A stretch of 33,159 nucleotides of DNA from Bacteroidota bacterium (GCA_003554865.1 PWHJ01000206.1:1-33159), one strand, 5' to 3'; positions 1-8,826 are shown, counted from the stretch's first letter. The notes: generated by a model from the letters alone, not told the origin. Numbers and translations are program-made.

Positions 1-546
1 AAGATAGTATTAATCATCCTGGGGCTGGTTGTGGTAATTGCATCATCCCTGTTCATCTATTACGGTGGTTTGAAAAAGGTCGACTTCTACATAGCTAAAC
101 AGGGTGGGGAAACCCTTGTATATGTGGAGCAGACCGGCGATTACAGCAAAAGTGCAGGCCCGATTGACAAAATGTATTACTCGTTGCTTAATGAGGAGGG
201 GATTGAAACATTCAGGGGATTCGGGATATACTATGACAATCCTCAAAAGGTTGAGAAAAGCAGGCTCAGGTCGGAGGTTGGCAATATTCTTGAAGATCCT
301 GACCCGGCGATACTTAAAAAGCTGGAGGGCAAATACAACATAAAAACTCTCCCTGAGAAGGAGTATATTGTTACAGAGTTTCCTTACCGCGGGAAACTAT
401 CGGTAATGATGGGCATAATGAAAGTTTACCCCGCCATGAACAGATTTTTAAAGAAGAACGGATTTGATGAAGATGGATGGGTGATGGAGATTTACGATAT
501 ACCGGGCAAAAAAATTGTCTACAGAAAAGAGATTGTGAAAAGGTAA
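1..546 (+). CDS. GyrI-like effector-binding domain protein, 5' end outside window
   Basis: The reading frame is open from base 1, so the gene starts upstream of the window; the GTG at 31 is probably an internal codon. The first residues are very hydrophobic (an ILGLVVVIASSLFIYY stretch) and look like a membrane anchor. The rest, about 150 residues, resembles the GyrI-like/AraC effector-binding fold: a YVEQTGDYSKSAGPIDKMY segment, a FRGFGIYYDNP segment and a late strand with EFPYRGKLSVMMG. Such domains bind small molecules or regulate partner proteins; the ligand here is unknown. Its stop lies 7 bp before the next start, so it is probably co-transcribed with the alpha/beta hydrolase. The family assignment comes from sequence character only. 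Confidence 0.7.
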   Translation, partial: KIVLIILGLVVVIASSLFIYYGGLKKVDFYIAKQGGETLVYVEQTGDYSKSAGPIDKMYYSLLNEEGIETFRGFGIYYDNPQKVEKSRLRSEVGNILEDPDPAILKKLEGKYNIKTLPEKEYIVTEFPYRGKLSVMMGIMKVYPAMNRFLKKNGFDEDGWVMEIYDIPGKKIVYRKEIVKR

Positions 547-553
547 CCGGCAG

Positions 554-1435
554 ATGGCAAAAGACACCATATACAAAAGCCCTGAGGGTGAGGAAGTCCT
601 GACGAATATTTATGACAGGCAGCTGGAATCATTGAATATCGAATATGATTCCGGTATGATCAAGACAAGGTTTGGACATACACATGTGATATCTACCGGC
701 AACAAGAAGGGGAGGCCGGTTGTTATATTTCACGGGGGCAACTCCACGAATCCTTACAATCTGAAGGCTTTCCTGCATTTGCAGAAAAAATTCAGGATCT
801 ATGCTCCCGACACGATCGGTCATCCGGGCAGAAGTGCCCAGAGGGTGCTTTCTTCCCGCGACAACAGTTATGGTGAGTGGGCAGCTGATGTTATCGGGGG
901 TATCGGACTTAAGCAGGTTGGCTGCATAGGTGTCTCCTATGGAGGGGGCATACTTGCAAGACTGGCTGCGGTCAGGCCTGAGTACATAGAAAAGGCTGCA
1001 TTTATCGTGCCATCTGGTATTGCCAATAACTCACTGCTGAGCATAATTGTGAAGCTTGGTTTACCTATGATCAGATATCGTATGTTCCCCTGTAAGGGAA
1101 ACCTCGTTAAAGCTGTCAGGCCAATGCTTCAAACCGGAGATATTGATGAAGATACCCTGGAGATGGTTGAAGCGGTATTTAAACATGTTGATGTAAAAGC
1201 CGAAATGCCGCGCAATGCTTTAAGGTATGAGCTTTCCCAATTTAACGCCCCGGTTATGGTAATAGCTGCCGGCAGGGACGTGTTATTTCCCGGGAGAAAA
1301 GTTCTTAAAAGCGCTGAAGAAATATTTGTAAATCTTGAGAAACCGGTACTTCTCGATGAGAGCTCCCATATGTACTATAATTGTAAATCTGACAGGAACA
1401 AGGTTAACCGGTTTCTGGAGGAGTTTTTTAATTGA
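554..1435 (+). CDS. alpha/beta hydrolase
   Basis: A 293-residue cytoplasmic alpha/beta-hydrolase-fold enzyme with no signal peptide. Visible elements are the oxyanion-loop HGGNS (about residues 60-64), the nucleophile elbow G-V-S-Y-G with Ser128, a putative acid Asp242 in AAGRD, and catalytic His272 in DESSHMYY, so the triad is complete and correctly ordered. The length matches the core family with a small cap. The substrate cannot be told from sequence; esterase, lactonase or C-C hydrolase activity are all possible. It starts 7 bp after the GyrI-like gene, which suggests translational coupling. Confidence 0.9.
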   Translation: MAKDTIYKSPEGEEVLTNIYDRQLESLNIEYDSGMIKTRFGHTHVISTGNKKGRPVVIFHGGNSTNPYNLKAFLHLQKKFRIYAPDTIGHPGRSAQRVLSSRDNSYGEWAADVIGGIGLKQVGCIGVSYGGGILARLAAVRPEYIEKAAFIVPSGIANNSLLSIIVKLGLPMIRYRMFPCKGNLVKAVRPMLQTGDIDEDTLEMVEAVFKHVDVKAEMPRNALRYELSQFNAPVMVIAAGRDVLFPGRKVLKSAEEIFVNLEKPVLLDESSHMYYNCKSDRNKVNRFLEEFFN

Positions 1436-1441
1436 TATGTT

Positions 1442-1671
1442 ATGAAAAGAAATGATAAATCGACTATAAGAGCTGTAGCCGGAGTTATGGCCAGGTTGAA
1501 TTTGAACTGTTTGCTTTGCTGGTTACAGGTATACTTATGGTCACTCTGGTTCCTTTGGTAATTTTATGGACACATTGGTCACAAAAATACGCCTACAAGA
1601 GTGATCTGACAGAACTAAAGACTTTGATAAATGAGTTGAATGAAGATACACCGGCCAATGACCCTGATTGA
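1442..1671 (+). pseudogene. small membrane protein, frame-disrupted or starting internally
   Basis: An ATG at 1442, 6 bp after the hydrolase stop, opens a frame that dies after 39 codons. The adjacent frame then reads a convincing small membrane protein ending at 1671: a hydrophobic segment (ELFALLVTGILMVTLVPLVI), then a charged tail with KSDLTELKTLINELNED. Used alone, that frame has its first ATG at 1537, which gives only 44 residues and cuts into the membrane segment. The simplest reading is a roughly 75-residue single-pass protein with one indel between about 1455 and 1500; a short real protein from 1537 is the alternative. The family is not recognised. Confidence 0.4.
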
Positions 1672-1818
1672 AAATTTTGAATATTATTGGATTTATCAGG
1701 TATTATTTAAAATTTGTTTAGTATAAAAATGGAAAAAACTAATTAAGGTTTCCGGAATTTTTAACAATTCCCAAAATTATCCTTCCAGTTAACTGTAAAC
1801 TGCCTAATTAATCATTAC

Positions 1819-3090
1819 ATGAACATGCAAACAACAGGGAAAATTTTTGACTCCGGCACATTGTTTCAACCCCTGGAGCAAAATAAGCGAATTGTAATAC
1901 TTGATGTTTTAAGGGGGTTTGCCTTGTTAGGCATACTGATGGTGAATATGCAGTTTTTTAACGTTCCCTTTACAGTTACCATGGGAGAGGGCAGATTGTG
2001 GACTGACCCTTTAAATTCAGGCGCCAACTGGTTTATTGATTTTTTCTTCCATGGCAAGTTCTATGTCCTGTTCTCTTTACTTTTCGGGATGGGATTCTTT
2101 CTTTTTCTGCGGAAGACCGATGAAGCCGGAGGGGCTATTGTGGCAATTTTCCGCCGGAGGCTCCTGGTTTTATTGATGTTCGGAGTATTGCACGTGCTGC
2201 TGCTCTGGTACGGGGACATCCTTGTGGTTTATGCATTATTCGGCTTTGTTCTGGTATGGTTCAGGCGGAAGTCCGATCGCAGTGTCCTGTTATGGGCAGG
2301 GGTATTCATGTTACTGCCGGTATTTTTTACTGCATTTATGGTCGGGTTAATCAATTTGGCACTTTCAGTTCCTGAGGCCGCAGCCGAGATGCAGGCTGTA
2401 TTTGCCGGACAGGAAGCCCAAATGAACCAGTTGACCCGGCAGGCATTACTTACTTATGCGCAGGGTAGTTTCCCGGAAATCCTTTCCATGCGCCTGACTG
2501 AGTATTCCTTTATATTAGGAGGTATATTTTTCCATTTCCCTTTTGTGATGGGCATGTTCCTTGTCGGCATGTTTTTTGGCAGGAAGGGATATCTTTCAGA
2601 TATTGGAAAAAATACCGGATTTTTCAAAAAACTCCTCTTTATCAGTCTACCGATAGCTCTTATAGCCAATTATTTTCTTGCTCAAAATATTCCCAGGGCA
2701 GATCAGACTATGCCCGATCTGGAATTGTTAATAGTTAACGCCGGATTTGCCATTGGCGGTCCATCGATGACTTTCGTTTATATATCGCTAATTGTATTAT
2801 GCATTCACAGGGGGTGGTTCTCATGGCTTTCGGAAAGGATTGCCTTAACAGGCCGCATGGCTCTTACCAATTACCTTACACAGTCAATAATTGCAACTAC
2901 TGTTTTTTTTAGTTACGGGTTAGGGTTGTATGGGCAGGTGAATGTCTGGCAGGGTATTATCCTGACAGTTTGTATTTATGTTATACAGATCATCTGGAGC
3001 CAGTACTGGTTGAAATATTACAGGTTCGGTCCATTTGAATGGGCCTGGCGCTCTCTTACATACTGGAAAATGCAGCCCATGAGGAAATAA
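1819..3090 (+). CDS. DUF418 family multipass membrane protein (YeiB-like)
   Basis: A 423-residue integral membrane protein with about 9-10 hydrophobic segments. The N-terminal signature ILDVLRGFALLGILMVNMQ is typical of the acyltransferase-3/YeiB-like clan to which DUF418 proteins belong. The C-terminal half has the DUF418 features GRMALTNYLTQSI and a closing FGPFEWAWRSLTYWK. The role of the family is uncertain; transport or modification at the membrane has been suggested. It stands alone, with about 150 bp of AT-rich sequence upstream. ATG 1819 is chosen; ATG 1825 is equally possible and changes only two residues. Confidence 0.9.
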   Translation: MNMQTTGKIFDSGTLFQPLEQNKRIVILDVLRGFALLGILMVNMQFFNVPFTVTMGEGRLWTDPLNSGANWFIDFFFHGKFYVLFSLLFGMGFFLFLRKTDEAGGAIVAIFRRRLLVLLMFGVLHVLLLWYGDILVVYALFGFVLVWFRRKSDRSVLLWAGVFMLLPVFFTAFMVGLINLALSVPEAAAEMQAVFAGQEAQMNQLTRQALLTYAQGSFPEILSMRLTEYSFILGGIFFHFPFVMGMFLVGMFFGRKGYLSDIGKNTGFFKKLLFISLPIALIANYFLAQNIPRADQTMPDLELLIVNAGFAIGGPSMTFVYISLIVLCIHRGWFSWLSERIALTGRMALTNYLTQSIIATTVFFSYGLGLYGQVNVWQGIILTVCIYVIQIIWSQYWLKYYRFGPFEWAWRSLTYWKMQPMRK

Positions 3091-3103
3091 GTTGTCCACC
3101 AAT

Positions 3104-3352
3104 TCACAGGAACTGCTGCCTGTTGAACAGGATGTAGCCAAAGTTTATCATGAACACCCAGGTGTCGGCTTTCCGGCCAAGGTATGATGCACTGATGCTC
3201 ACGGGGCCGGGGGAGAGGTGGCGGACAAGGGCAAAATTTGCAATATATGACGGACTGAAGCTGACATTTTCAAAATGTGTGTTGTTATCCACTCCCGGCT
3301 CAATAATGTCACTGGCGGCAACAGCATCCGTTCTGCTCAGTTGCCATCTTCT
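3104..3352 (-). pseudogene. C-terminal remnant of an outer-membrane beta-barrel protein
   Basis: Downstream of the ABC ATPase stop, and overlapping its last 44 bases in another frame, an 82-codon frame opens right after a stop and has no ATG; a GTG at 3292 is the only candidate start. The product has alternating hydrophobic/polar strands (SFSPSYIANFALVRHL, PVSISASYLG, DTWVFMINFGYILF), like the last strands of a barrel. PF17131/FtsX operons in Bacteroidota can include an outer-membrane protein gene. The likely story is an internal deletion that removed most of this gene and left its tail fused near the ATPase end. This is inference from sequence character. Confidence 0.4.
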
Positions 3353-4052
3353 TTACCTCTTCTCTTTCAAAATGTTCATCGCTGTCTACTGCGCCGTCAA
3401 CGAGCGTTATTACACGGCGGGCCCTTTCGATAACCCTCTGGTCGTGCGTTGAGAAGATAAGGGTGATATTTTCTTCCCTGTTCAGCCTGGCCATTATATC
3501 CAGCAGGTTGAAAGCTGACTCGGTATCTAGGTTCGCGGTGGGCTCATCTGCCAGCACAAAGTCCGGTTTAGAAGCCAGAGCCCTTGCCACTGCAACACGC
3601 TGCTGCTGTCCGCCACTCAGTTTGCCCGGCCTTACATCAAGCTTGTCGCCTAGTCCCACCTGTTCAAGCATCTCTTTCGCACGCTCTTCCATTTCGGCTT
3701 TGGGCCTGTTTTGAAGCAGCATTATGAATGATACGTTTTCCACTGCCGTGAGCACCGGTATCAGGTTGTAGGCCTGGAAAACAAAACCGATGTGTCTGAG
3801 GCGGAAATCGAACAGCTTGCTCTCTTTCATCGTTGCGATATCCACTTCGTCTATCACCACATGCCCGCCTGTTGGTTTGTCGAGACCGCCGATAACATTC
3901 AGTAAGGTGGTCTTGCCGCTTCCCGAGGGCCCGACTATGGCTGTGAACTCACCCTGCTTGAACTCAAGGTTTACATTTTTAAGGGCATGTACCGGAACCG
4001 CGGTTTCTGTATATACTTTGGAAAGATTGGTTGTTTTGATTACGGTCTTCAT
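3309..4052 (-). CDS. ABC transporter ATP-binding protein, LolD/MacB type
   Basis: A 247-residue nucleotide-binding subunit with every catalytic motif: Walker A GPSGSGKTT (41-49), Q-loop Gln93, signature LSGGQQQR (145-152), Walker B FVLADE (165-170) and H-loop His203. It would power the two FtsX-type permeases encoded upstream in the same direction, an arrangement of the LolCDE/MacB class that moves lipoproteins or other envelope substrates without transporting them through the membrane core. The last residues (about 236-247, with CCC) do not look like the usual end of the family. They overlap the outer-membrane protein remnant, so the native C-terminus may have been altered by the same deletion. 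A 134-bp gap separates it from the permease gene. Confidence 0.92.
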   Translation of the reverse strand: MKTVIKTTNLSKVYTETAVPVHALKNVNLEFKQGEFTAIVGPSGSGKTTLLNVIGGLDKPTGGHVVIDEVDIATMKESKLFDFRLRHIGFVFQAYNLIPVLTAVENVSFIMLLQNRPKAEMEERAKEMLEQVGLGDKLDVRPGKLSGGQQQRVAVARALASKPDFVLADEPTANLDTESAFNLLDIMARLNREENITLIFSTHDQRVIERARRVITLVDGAVDSDEHFEREEVKKMATEQNGCCCRQ

Positions 4053-4186
4053 CTCTTTAAATTTTATGATTGTTATAATTTATTCTCTTTAGTTTTAGTT
4101 CCCGGCTTTACGGGTTCTGAGATACAATTTCCGGGTTTTTTCCTTACTGGTCAGCTTCAGTTAGGCCGGCAATCGGTTTCCGTTTT

Positions 4187-5407
4187 CTACTCCTGTCTGA
4201 CAGCTACGGCCGGCTGTAGCCGGATCGCTTTCCAGGCCGGGTAAATAGAAGCCAGCACTGCAAAGATCACCAGCACTACGGCTATCTCAAAATAGAATGC
4301 AGTCTCTATTCTCGGGTAAAGAACCGATGCATAGCCAAAATCCTCTAACCCTTCTGCACCCGGTATCGGAACTCCCGTATTGCCAAGGATTGTTATCATG
4401 CCCCATGACATAAACAGACCTGTAGTTCCCCCGATAAGGGCGATAATGGTTGTCTCGGCAACAATCATAGAGAATACTTTCCTTTTTTTCATGCCTACTG
4501 CCAGTAGTACTCCAAGCTCCCTTACCCTTTCGAGTATCGACATAAGAATTGTGTTCAGCAAACCGAAAGAGACGGCCATTATAATGATTATCAATATCCA
4601 GATCAGGGCTTCTCCCAGAAATTCGAGCGAATAAAAAAGTGCTGGTTCCAGATCCGCCCAATGCCTTACCTCAGTGTCAGTGAAAAGGCCGCTTATTATA
4701 GAGGCAACATCCCTGTAGTCATCAGGATTTTCTATAACCACGGCTATCTCAGTTATCACATCGTTTTCTCCGATAATCCTGTTCAGATCTGAGGTATTGA
4801 CAAAGACTGTCCTCTCCTCAAAGTTTTTGGAGGTGAGCTTATATATCCCCTCAACCCGGAATGACGAACTCACCATTTCGCCCTCAATATCCTGGAAGGT
4901 TAGTACAAGGCGGGAACCTGCAGAGGAGTTAAGTTTGGTTGCAAGTGCCTGTCCTATAACTATTGACGGCAGCCTGCCATTCTCAGAAAAGTATGTCCCT
5001 TCTGTAATGAGTCTATCCAGTCCGGTCGTCCTTGCTTCAATTTCAGGGTCAATTCCTTTTATCCTTACACCCGAGTTCATGTTGGCAGAGGCTATCATAC
5101 CGTCAATAACCGTACGGGGCGATGCAACTGTGATATCATCTCTTTTTGAAAGCTCAGATGCAATTTCAAGTCCCCCTCCAATATAGTGCTGAGCTTCAGG
5201 ATTTGCGATAAAATCGGGATGATGTAACTGTATATGGGAAACCTGGTTGTCAATGGTATCTTCGAATTGCTGTTGCTCCAGGGCCAGTCGCATTGCCGCT
5301 GAAAATACCCCACCCAAAAGTCCGAGAACCAAAGCCATGATAATGGTGGCGGACCGGGACCTGTTCCTCCAGATATTCCTCCATGATATTTTTATAAGTG
5401 TCTTCAT
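4187..5407 (-). CDS. FtsX-like/MacB-type ABC transporter permease (second)
   Basis: A 406-residue membrane protein with the classic FtsX layout. The N-terminus KISWRNIWRNRSRS is followed by TM1 (about 20-42), then an extracytoplasmic MacB-PCD-like domain to about residue 265, and then three C-terminal TM segments starting at ALIWILIIIIMAVSFGLLNT. The cytosolic coupling stretch ERVRELGVLLAVGMKKRKV is characteristic. It presumably forms a heterodimer with the permease encoded 27 bp upstream and uses the ATPase downstream. The putative role is lipoprotein extraction or envelope export; there is no LolC/LolE-specific motif I can point to. Confidence 0.9.
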   Translation of the reverse strand: MKTLIKISWRNIWRNRSRSATIIMALVLGLLGGVFSAAMRLALEQQQFEDTIDNQVSHIQLHHPDFIANPEAQHYIGGGLEIASELSKRDDITVASPRTVIDGMIASANMNSGVRIKGIDPEIEARTTGLDRLITEGTYFSENGRLPSIVIGQALATKLNSSAGSRLVLTFQDIEGEMVSSSFRVEGIYKLTSKNFEERTVFVNTSDLNRIIGENDVITEIAVVIENPDDYRDVASIISGLFTDTEVRHWADLEPALFYSLEFLGEALIWILIIIIMAVSFGLLNTILMSILERVRELGVLLAVGMKKRKVFSMIVAETTIIALIGGTTGLFMSWGMITILGNTGVPIPGAEGLEDFGYASVLYPRIETAFYFEIAVVLVIFAVLASIYPAWKAIRLQPAVAVRQE

Positions 5408-5434
5408 GGTATATGTATTATTTTTTTTATTTAT

Positions 5435-6661
5435 CTATTTTCTTGCAGCACTGATCATTTCCAGCCTGAAAACCTTCTTTACCGGATAGAGGCTTACAAC
5501 AAGGGCAATTATGAATATCGTGATACCCTGGTATATAAATATATTCGGTGCCACCGAAAAGGGCAGTACGGGCTCAAAGCCCATATCCAGCATAACCTCG
5601 GCAAGTTCATCTCCCAGCCGTATAGGATTCCTGTTCAGCCACGACATTATGGGATAGCCTACTGCCACACCGCATAATACCCCCATCAGGCTCATGAATA
5701 CTGTTTCCAGGAGACATATTGCAGACAGCTGCGTACGTTTCAGTCCGATTGACAGTAATATCCCGAACTCCCTTAGCCGCTCATACATCATGGTTATAAT
5801 GGTTCCGAATATGCCAAAGCCGGCCACAATGTACAGGACCCATGCAAATACCTTAACCTGGGCATCGCGGGCCTCGAGTGCTGCAACAGCGTCGGGAAGA
5901 AGCTCTTCCCAGGTTTTAACAGCATACCATTCATCATCCAGTTTTGCTCTTAGATTCTCAGCCAGGTCATCCACAAACCTTTCATCTTCAACCATAAGGA
6001 CAAGGCTGTTAAGCCTTTCGGGTGCAGCAAAGAAGAACTGTGCCTCCTTAAGGGGAAGATATACCATAGTATTATTCTGCTCGGGCATATTGAATTCTAC
6101 AATCCCACCGACCCTGTATATCCCGGCAGCAGTCATACCCTGAAAGCCCTGGCCCATAAGCACCATAGAATCTCCTACCGACAGCTCAAGAAGATCGGCC
6201 ACACCTCTTGCAATAACTGCAAACTGATCTTCACCGGTGAACATTTCACCCTCAACCAGTTTCGAAGAGAGGTCGTTCATCCTGTCCTCCTTTTCAGGTA
6301 CGATACCCATAACATATACTCCCCGGGTGCCAATTTCCTTTGCGCCAAGACAGAACCCCTGAATTCTGGGAACTGTATAGCTGATAACTCCGGAATACTC
6401 TTCAAGGGCCCTCTTTATCTCTTCGCCGTATTCGAGGGTATGGTCAATCGAGGGTTCGTCATGGTAGAGTGCATCCTGCACCTGCAGATGACCGGTCGAA
6501 TTGGTGACAATCGTTTCTGTCATCACCTCCCTTGTCCCTTCGATAAGAGACATCAGTGAAATTGCCAGAACCACGGCAAACAGCACAGAGCTTACAGTAA
6601 TAAAAGTCCGCCGTTTCTTTCGCCAAAGGTTTCTCCAGGCCAGCATTATTAATAGTTTCAT
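5435..6661 (-). CDS. FtsX-like/MacB-type ABC transporter permease (first)
   Basis: A 408-residue paralogue of the next gene in the operon, with the same architecture: LAWRNLWRKKRRTF start, TM1 (about 20-40), a periplasmic domain of about 230 residues, then three TM segments. The motif ERLREFGILLSIGLKRTQL lies between TM2 and TM3. Its start lies 42 bp after the stop of the LolA-like gene, and its stop lies 27 bp before the next permease, so this is one transcription unit. Divergence between the two permeases suggests an obligate LolC/LolE-like heterodimer (inference). Confidence 0.9.
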   Translation of the reverse strand: MKLLIMLAWRNLWRKKRRTFITVSSVLFAVVLAISLMSLIEGTREVMTETIVTNSTGHLQVQDALYHDEPSIDHTLEYGEEIKRALEEYSGVISYTVPRIQGFCLGAKEIGTRGVYVMGIVPEKEDRMNDLSSKLVEGEMFTGEDQFAVIARGVADLLELSVGDSMVLMGQGFQGMTAAGIYRVGGIVEFNMPEQNNTMVYLPLKEAQFFFAAPERLNSLVLMVEDERFVDDLAENLRAKLDDEWYAVKTWEELLPDAVAALEARDAQVKVFAWVLYIVAGFGIFGTIITMMYERLREFGILLSIGLKRTQLSAICLLETVFMSLMGVLCGVAVGYPIMSWLNRNPIRLGDELAEVMLDMGFEPVLPFSVAPNIFIYQGITIFIIALVVSLYPVKKVFRLEMISAARK

Positions 6662-6703
6662 ATAGGGTGATTTATTGGTTAGAATTTTATTTATATCCCG
6701 ATT

Positions 6704-7456
6704 TTATCTGATTGAAGTCAGGTTCTGTATTGAGAAAAAGCCTTCTGATACATCAATGTTAAAATCAGCTTCATGGTAAGTCAGCACAGTCCTGTGCCCG
6801 CGCTTGTCCTCCGGTATCATCTCCATTACAGATGGCATAGGCCTGCCACCAATGGTTTTTATATCCCTGAAGTGAATTGTGCTTACCAGGGCTCCCCCCT
6901 CATCGTAGTTTTCAACCTTCACCGGCAGGTAATACTTCTTGCTTACCCAGTAAATGACCTTTTCATATAACACCGGCGTTTCGGGGTGGGGCACCATCTC
7001 TATTTTGTAACACTCCATTTTATCAATGACCTCGCTTTCTGCCAGTTCGTGATTATAGTCATCAATAACCGAAGCACCCCTTACAAGGTCATCGTTGGAG
7101 AAGTCTGATCCCATCCACGACTGCGACATCATCGAGGGTGGCATTCTGACCGTCCTGTCGATATTGGGAACATAGTTCCAGATCTCATTTTTACGCTTGA
7201 GGAAAGCCGTTCCCTGATCCCTTGCAGGTGCGGTTACATAAATAAGGGCAAAGTCATCTCCCAGGCTCCAGGACCTCATAGATATTTCCCTTGTATAGCG
7301 GGGCCTCACTGTCTCCATCGTCATTTCGGCGTAGGAGGCGTCACCCCTCATGTTGTATTCCATCAGGCGAAGTATTTCCTTTGCATCCTTTCCGTTTGCA
7401 GCCAATGATGCAACTGCCAGAAAAATTGCTATTAGAATGGTTCCTTTGGTTTTCAT
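6704..7456 (-). CDS. outer membrane lipoprotein-sorting protein (LolA-like, PF17131 type)
   Basis: A 250-residue exported protein. The signal peptide is clear (MKTKGTILIAIFLAVASLAANG), with cleavage near residues 20-22 and no lipobox Cys. The mature part has the LolA/LolB-like beta-sheet family features of PF17131: EMTMETVRPRYTREISMRSW, KRKNEIWNYVPNIDRTVRMPPSMM, SQSWMGSDFSNDDLV and a terminal LTYHEADFNI strand. Such proteins are thought to carry a hydrophobic ligand across the periplasm for a cognate FtsX/LolD-type transporter, which is exactly what follows. It is the first gene of the operon and sits behind the promoter and direct repeats described at 7532-7602. Confidence 0.88.
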   Translation of the reverse strand: MKTKGTILIAIFLAVASLAANGKDAKEILRLMEYNMRGDASYAEMTMETVRPRYTREISMRSWSLGDDFALIYVTAPARDQGTAFLKRKNEIWNYVPNIDRTVRMPPSMMSQSWMGSDFSNDDLVRGASVIDDYNHELAESEVIDKMECYKIEMVPHPETPVLYEKVIYWVSKKYYLPVKVENYDEGGALVSTIHFRDIKTIGGRPMPSVMEMIPEDKRGHRTVLTYHEADFNIDVSEGFFSIQNLTSIR

Positions 7457-7531
7457 ATGATTTGGTTTTAATAGTTTAAAAACTTATACATATAAGTTGA
7501 TTGAAATGGTGTTTTTTACTTTTTTTTAAAG

Positions 7532-7562
7532 CAAAAGTACCGCAAGAGCAATTCTTCGGCAA
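7532..7562 (-). promoter_or_regulatory. Bacteroidota-type promoter of the LolA-like/ABC operon
   Basis: On the minus strand, TACTTTTG (7539-7532) matches the -7 consensus TAnnTTTG. A TTG (7562-7560) lies 20 bp upstream as the -33 element. Transcription would start about 70 nt before the ATG at 7456. The -33 half is weaker than consensus (TTG rather than TTTG), as expected for a promoter that needs an activator. Confidence 0.5.
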
Positions 7563-7571
7563 TTAAATCTC

Positions 7572-7602
7572 GTTGAATGACAGGAAGTTTTTGTTGAATG
7601 AC
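7572..7602. promoter_or_regulatory. tandem direct repeat, probable LytTR-type operator
   Basis: Two exact copies of GTTGAATGAC (7572-7581 and 7593-7602; GTCATTCAAC on the transcribed strand) are separated by 11 bp, so they repeat every 21 bp, two helical turns. They lie just upstream of the -33 box. Two 9-10-bp direct repeats about 21-22 bp apart are the hallmark of LytTR-domain binding; the E. coli YpdB site has the same 10-N11-10 geometry. A LytTR regulator is encoded at 9102-9869. Which protein binds here is inference. Confidence 0.5.
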
Positions 7603-7714
7603 TGAGTGGAAGTTATGGATACTAACAGGTTACACTTTCGCACAAATTAGTTAACTGGGATACACTTGTCCCTGGAATACTTGTGATGGAACACAAGTTT
7701 AATGTATTTTTCCT

Positions 7715-8806
7715 CTACTTCCGTGTGATATTCCTGACGATTGAATTGAACTTTTCAACCTCTTCCATAACAGGGCTGTGAGCAGAGTTCTCAAAGGTGA
7801 AGAATTCTTTTTCAGGTGCTTTTAGCTGGTCATAAAATTCTTTGGCAATACAATACGGGGTTGTAAAATCATACTTTCCGTGAAAAATATAGACAGGTAC
7901 CTGCATACTTTCTATTTCGCTGAAAAGATTTGTATGGATCACCTCATTCCACATATGCTCGAGTGAAAACATGCCCCCATTCATGAAATTGAGTTTGTCG
8001 CCAATTGTATATTCCCTGGCTTTAAACACTAATTTAACCAGTGGCCACATTCCCCTGATATCCCGGGTGGTTCCGCCGCCGAATTTATTCACATATATTC
8101 TTTGTTTCGTCATATAATCAATCCACTCCTTGCCGCTGGCATTCAAGTCAGGAAGATTTAATCCGGCCAGTGCTTCAGCAGCTTTCTTATCATTACGCTC
8201 ACGGGCCTCTTTTTTTGCCCATTCAAATGAGATTTGCTCTCCCCTGAACTGATCTGCTACCTGTCCGATCCCAAAATAGGCCTGATAAAGCTCAGGATGT
8301 TGGTATGCGGTCAATATTCCCAATAATGAACCCCATGAATGGCCCATAATATATATCCTGTCCTGGTTAAATCTTTCTGAGAGGTATTCACTCAGTTTGC
8401 GGGTGTCTGAAATAAACTGCTCCATATTCATGCTTTCAACCGGAATATCTTTTGACCAGGATTTGCCCGCCCCTCGCTGTTCCCAGTAAACCATTACAAA
8501 GTCCTTTTCTATATTGGTATTGAAATGTTTCATGAAGGCAACTTGCGGACTTCCGGGTCCGCCATGCAGGAAAAGCATTACAGGTTTGGTGGAGTCTGCG
8601 CCCCTTATTATGACATACTGATCAAGTCCCCCCAGGTTGATCTTTTCAATAGCAGAAATACTGCCCTCCAGCGGGTTTCCGTCGGGGCAGGTGAGGGGTT
8701 CGGCTTTTCCGGGACTGATAATCCATAGCGCAATGAAAAGTCCCAGAACTAATGTTAATATCCCTAATATGATGTATAGGCTTACTTTGATTATTCTTTT
8801 TCCCAT
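7715..8806 (-). CDS. alpha/beta hydrolase, prolyl-iminopeptidase-like, membrane-anchored
   Basis: A 363-residue alpha/beta hydrolase with an N-terminal membrane anchor (residues about 8-30), so the enzyme is probably tethered and faces the periplasm. The family signature is strong: HGGPG (81-85), YWEQRGAGKS (107-116), nucleophile elbow G-H-S-W-G with Ser157, Asp313 in HGKYDF and His343 in ENSAHSP. HGGPG plus DxRGxGxS-like motifs are typical of the prolyl aminopeptidase family, but many homologues are general esterases or peptidases. It lies downstream of the LytTR regulator in the same direction, with a possible small ORF between. Confidence 0.9.
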   Translation of the reverse strand: MGKRIIKVSLYIILGILTLVLGLFIALWIISPGKAEPLTCPDGNPLEGSISAIEKINLGGLDQYVIIRGADSTKPVMLFLHGGPGSPQVAFMKHFNTNIEKDFVMVYWEQRGAGKSWSKDIPVESMNMEQFISDTRKLSEYLSERFNQDRIYIMGHSWGSLLGILTAYQHPELYQAYFGIGQVADQFRGEQISFEWAKKEARERNDKKAAEALAGLNLPDLNASGKEWIDYMTKQRIYVNKFGGGTTRDIRGMWPLVKLVFKAREYTIGDKLNFMNGGMFSLEHMWNEVIHTNLFSEIESMQVPVYIFHGKYDFTTPYCIAKEFYDQLKAPEKEFFTFENSAHSPVMEEVEKFNSIVRNITRK

Positions 8807-8826
8807 TGTTGGAAATTTTAATTTAG

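Noticed and set aside
3463-4092. Two plus-strand frames across the ABC ATPase
   Set aside because: Ser/Thr-rich antisense translations of the conserved Walker and signature regions.
4287-4661. 124-codon minus-strand frame
   Set aside because: It is an alternative frame inside the permease gene 4187-5407 and has no family features.
7679-7698. Hairpin ACTTGTG-ATGGAA-CACAAGT just after the hydrolase stop
   Set aside because: A perfect 7-bp stem but no T run follows on the minus strand, so I do not call it a terminator.
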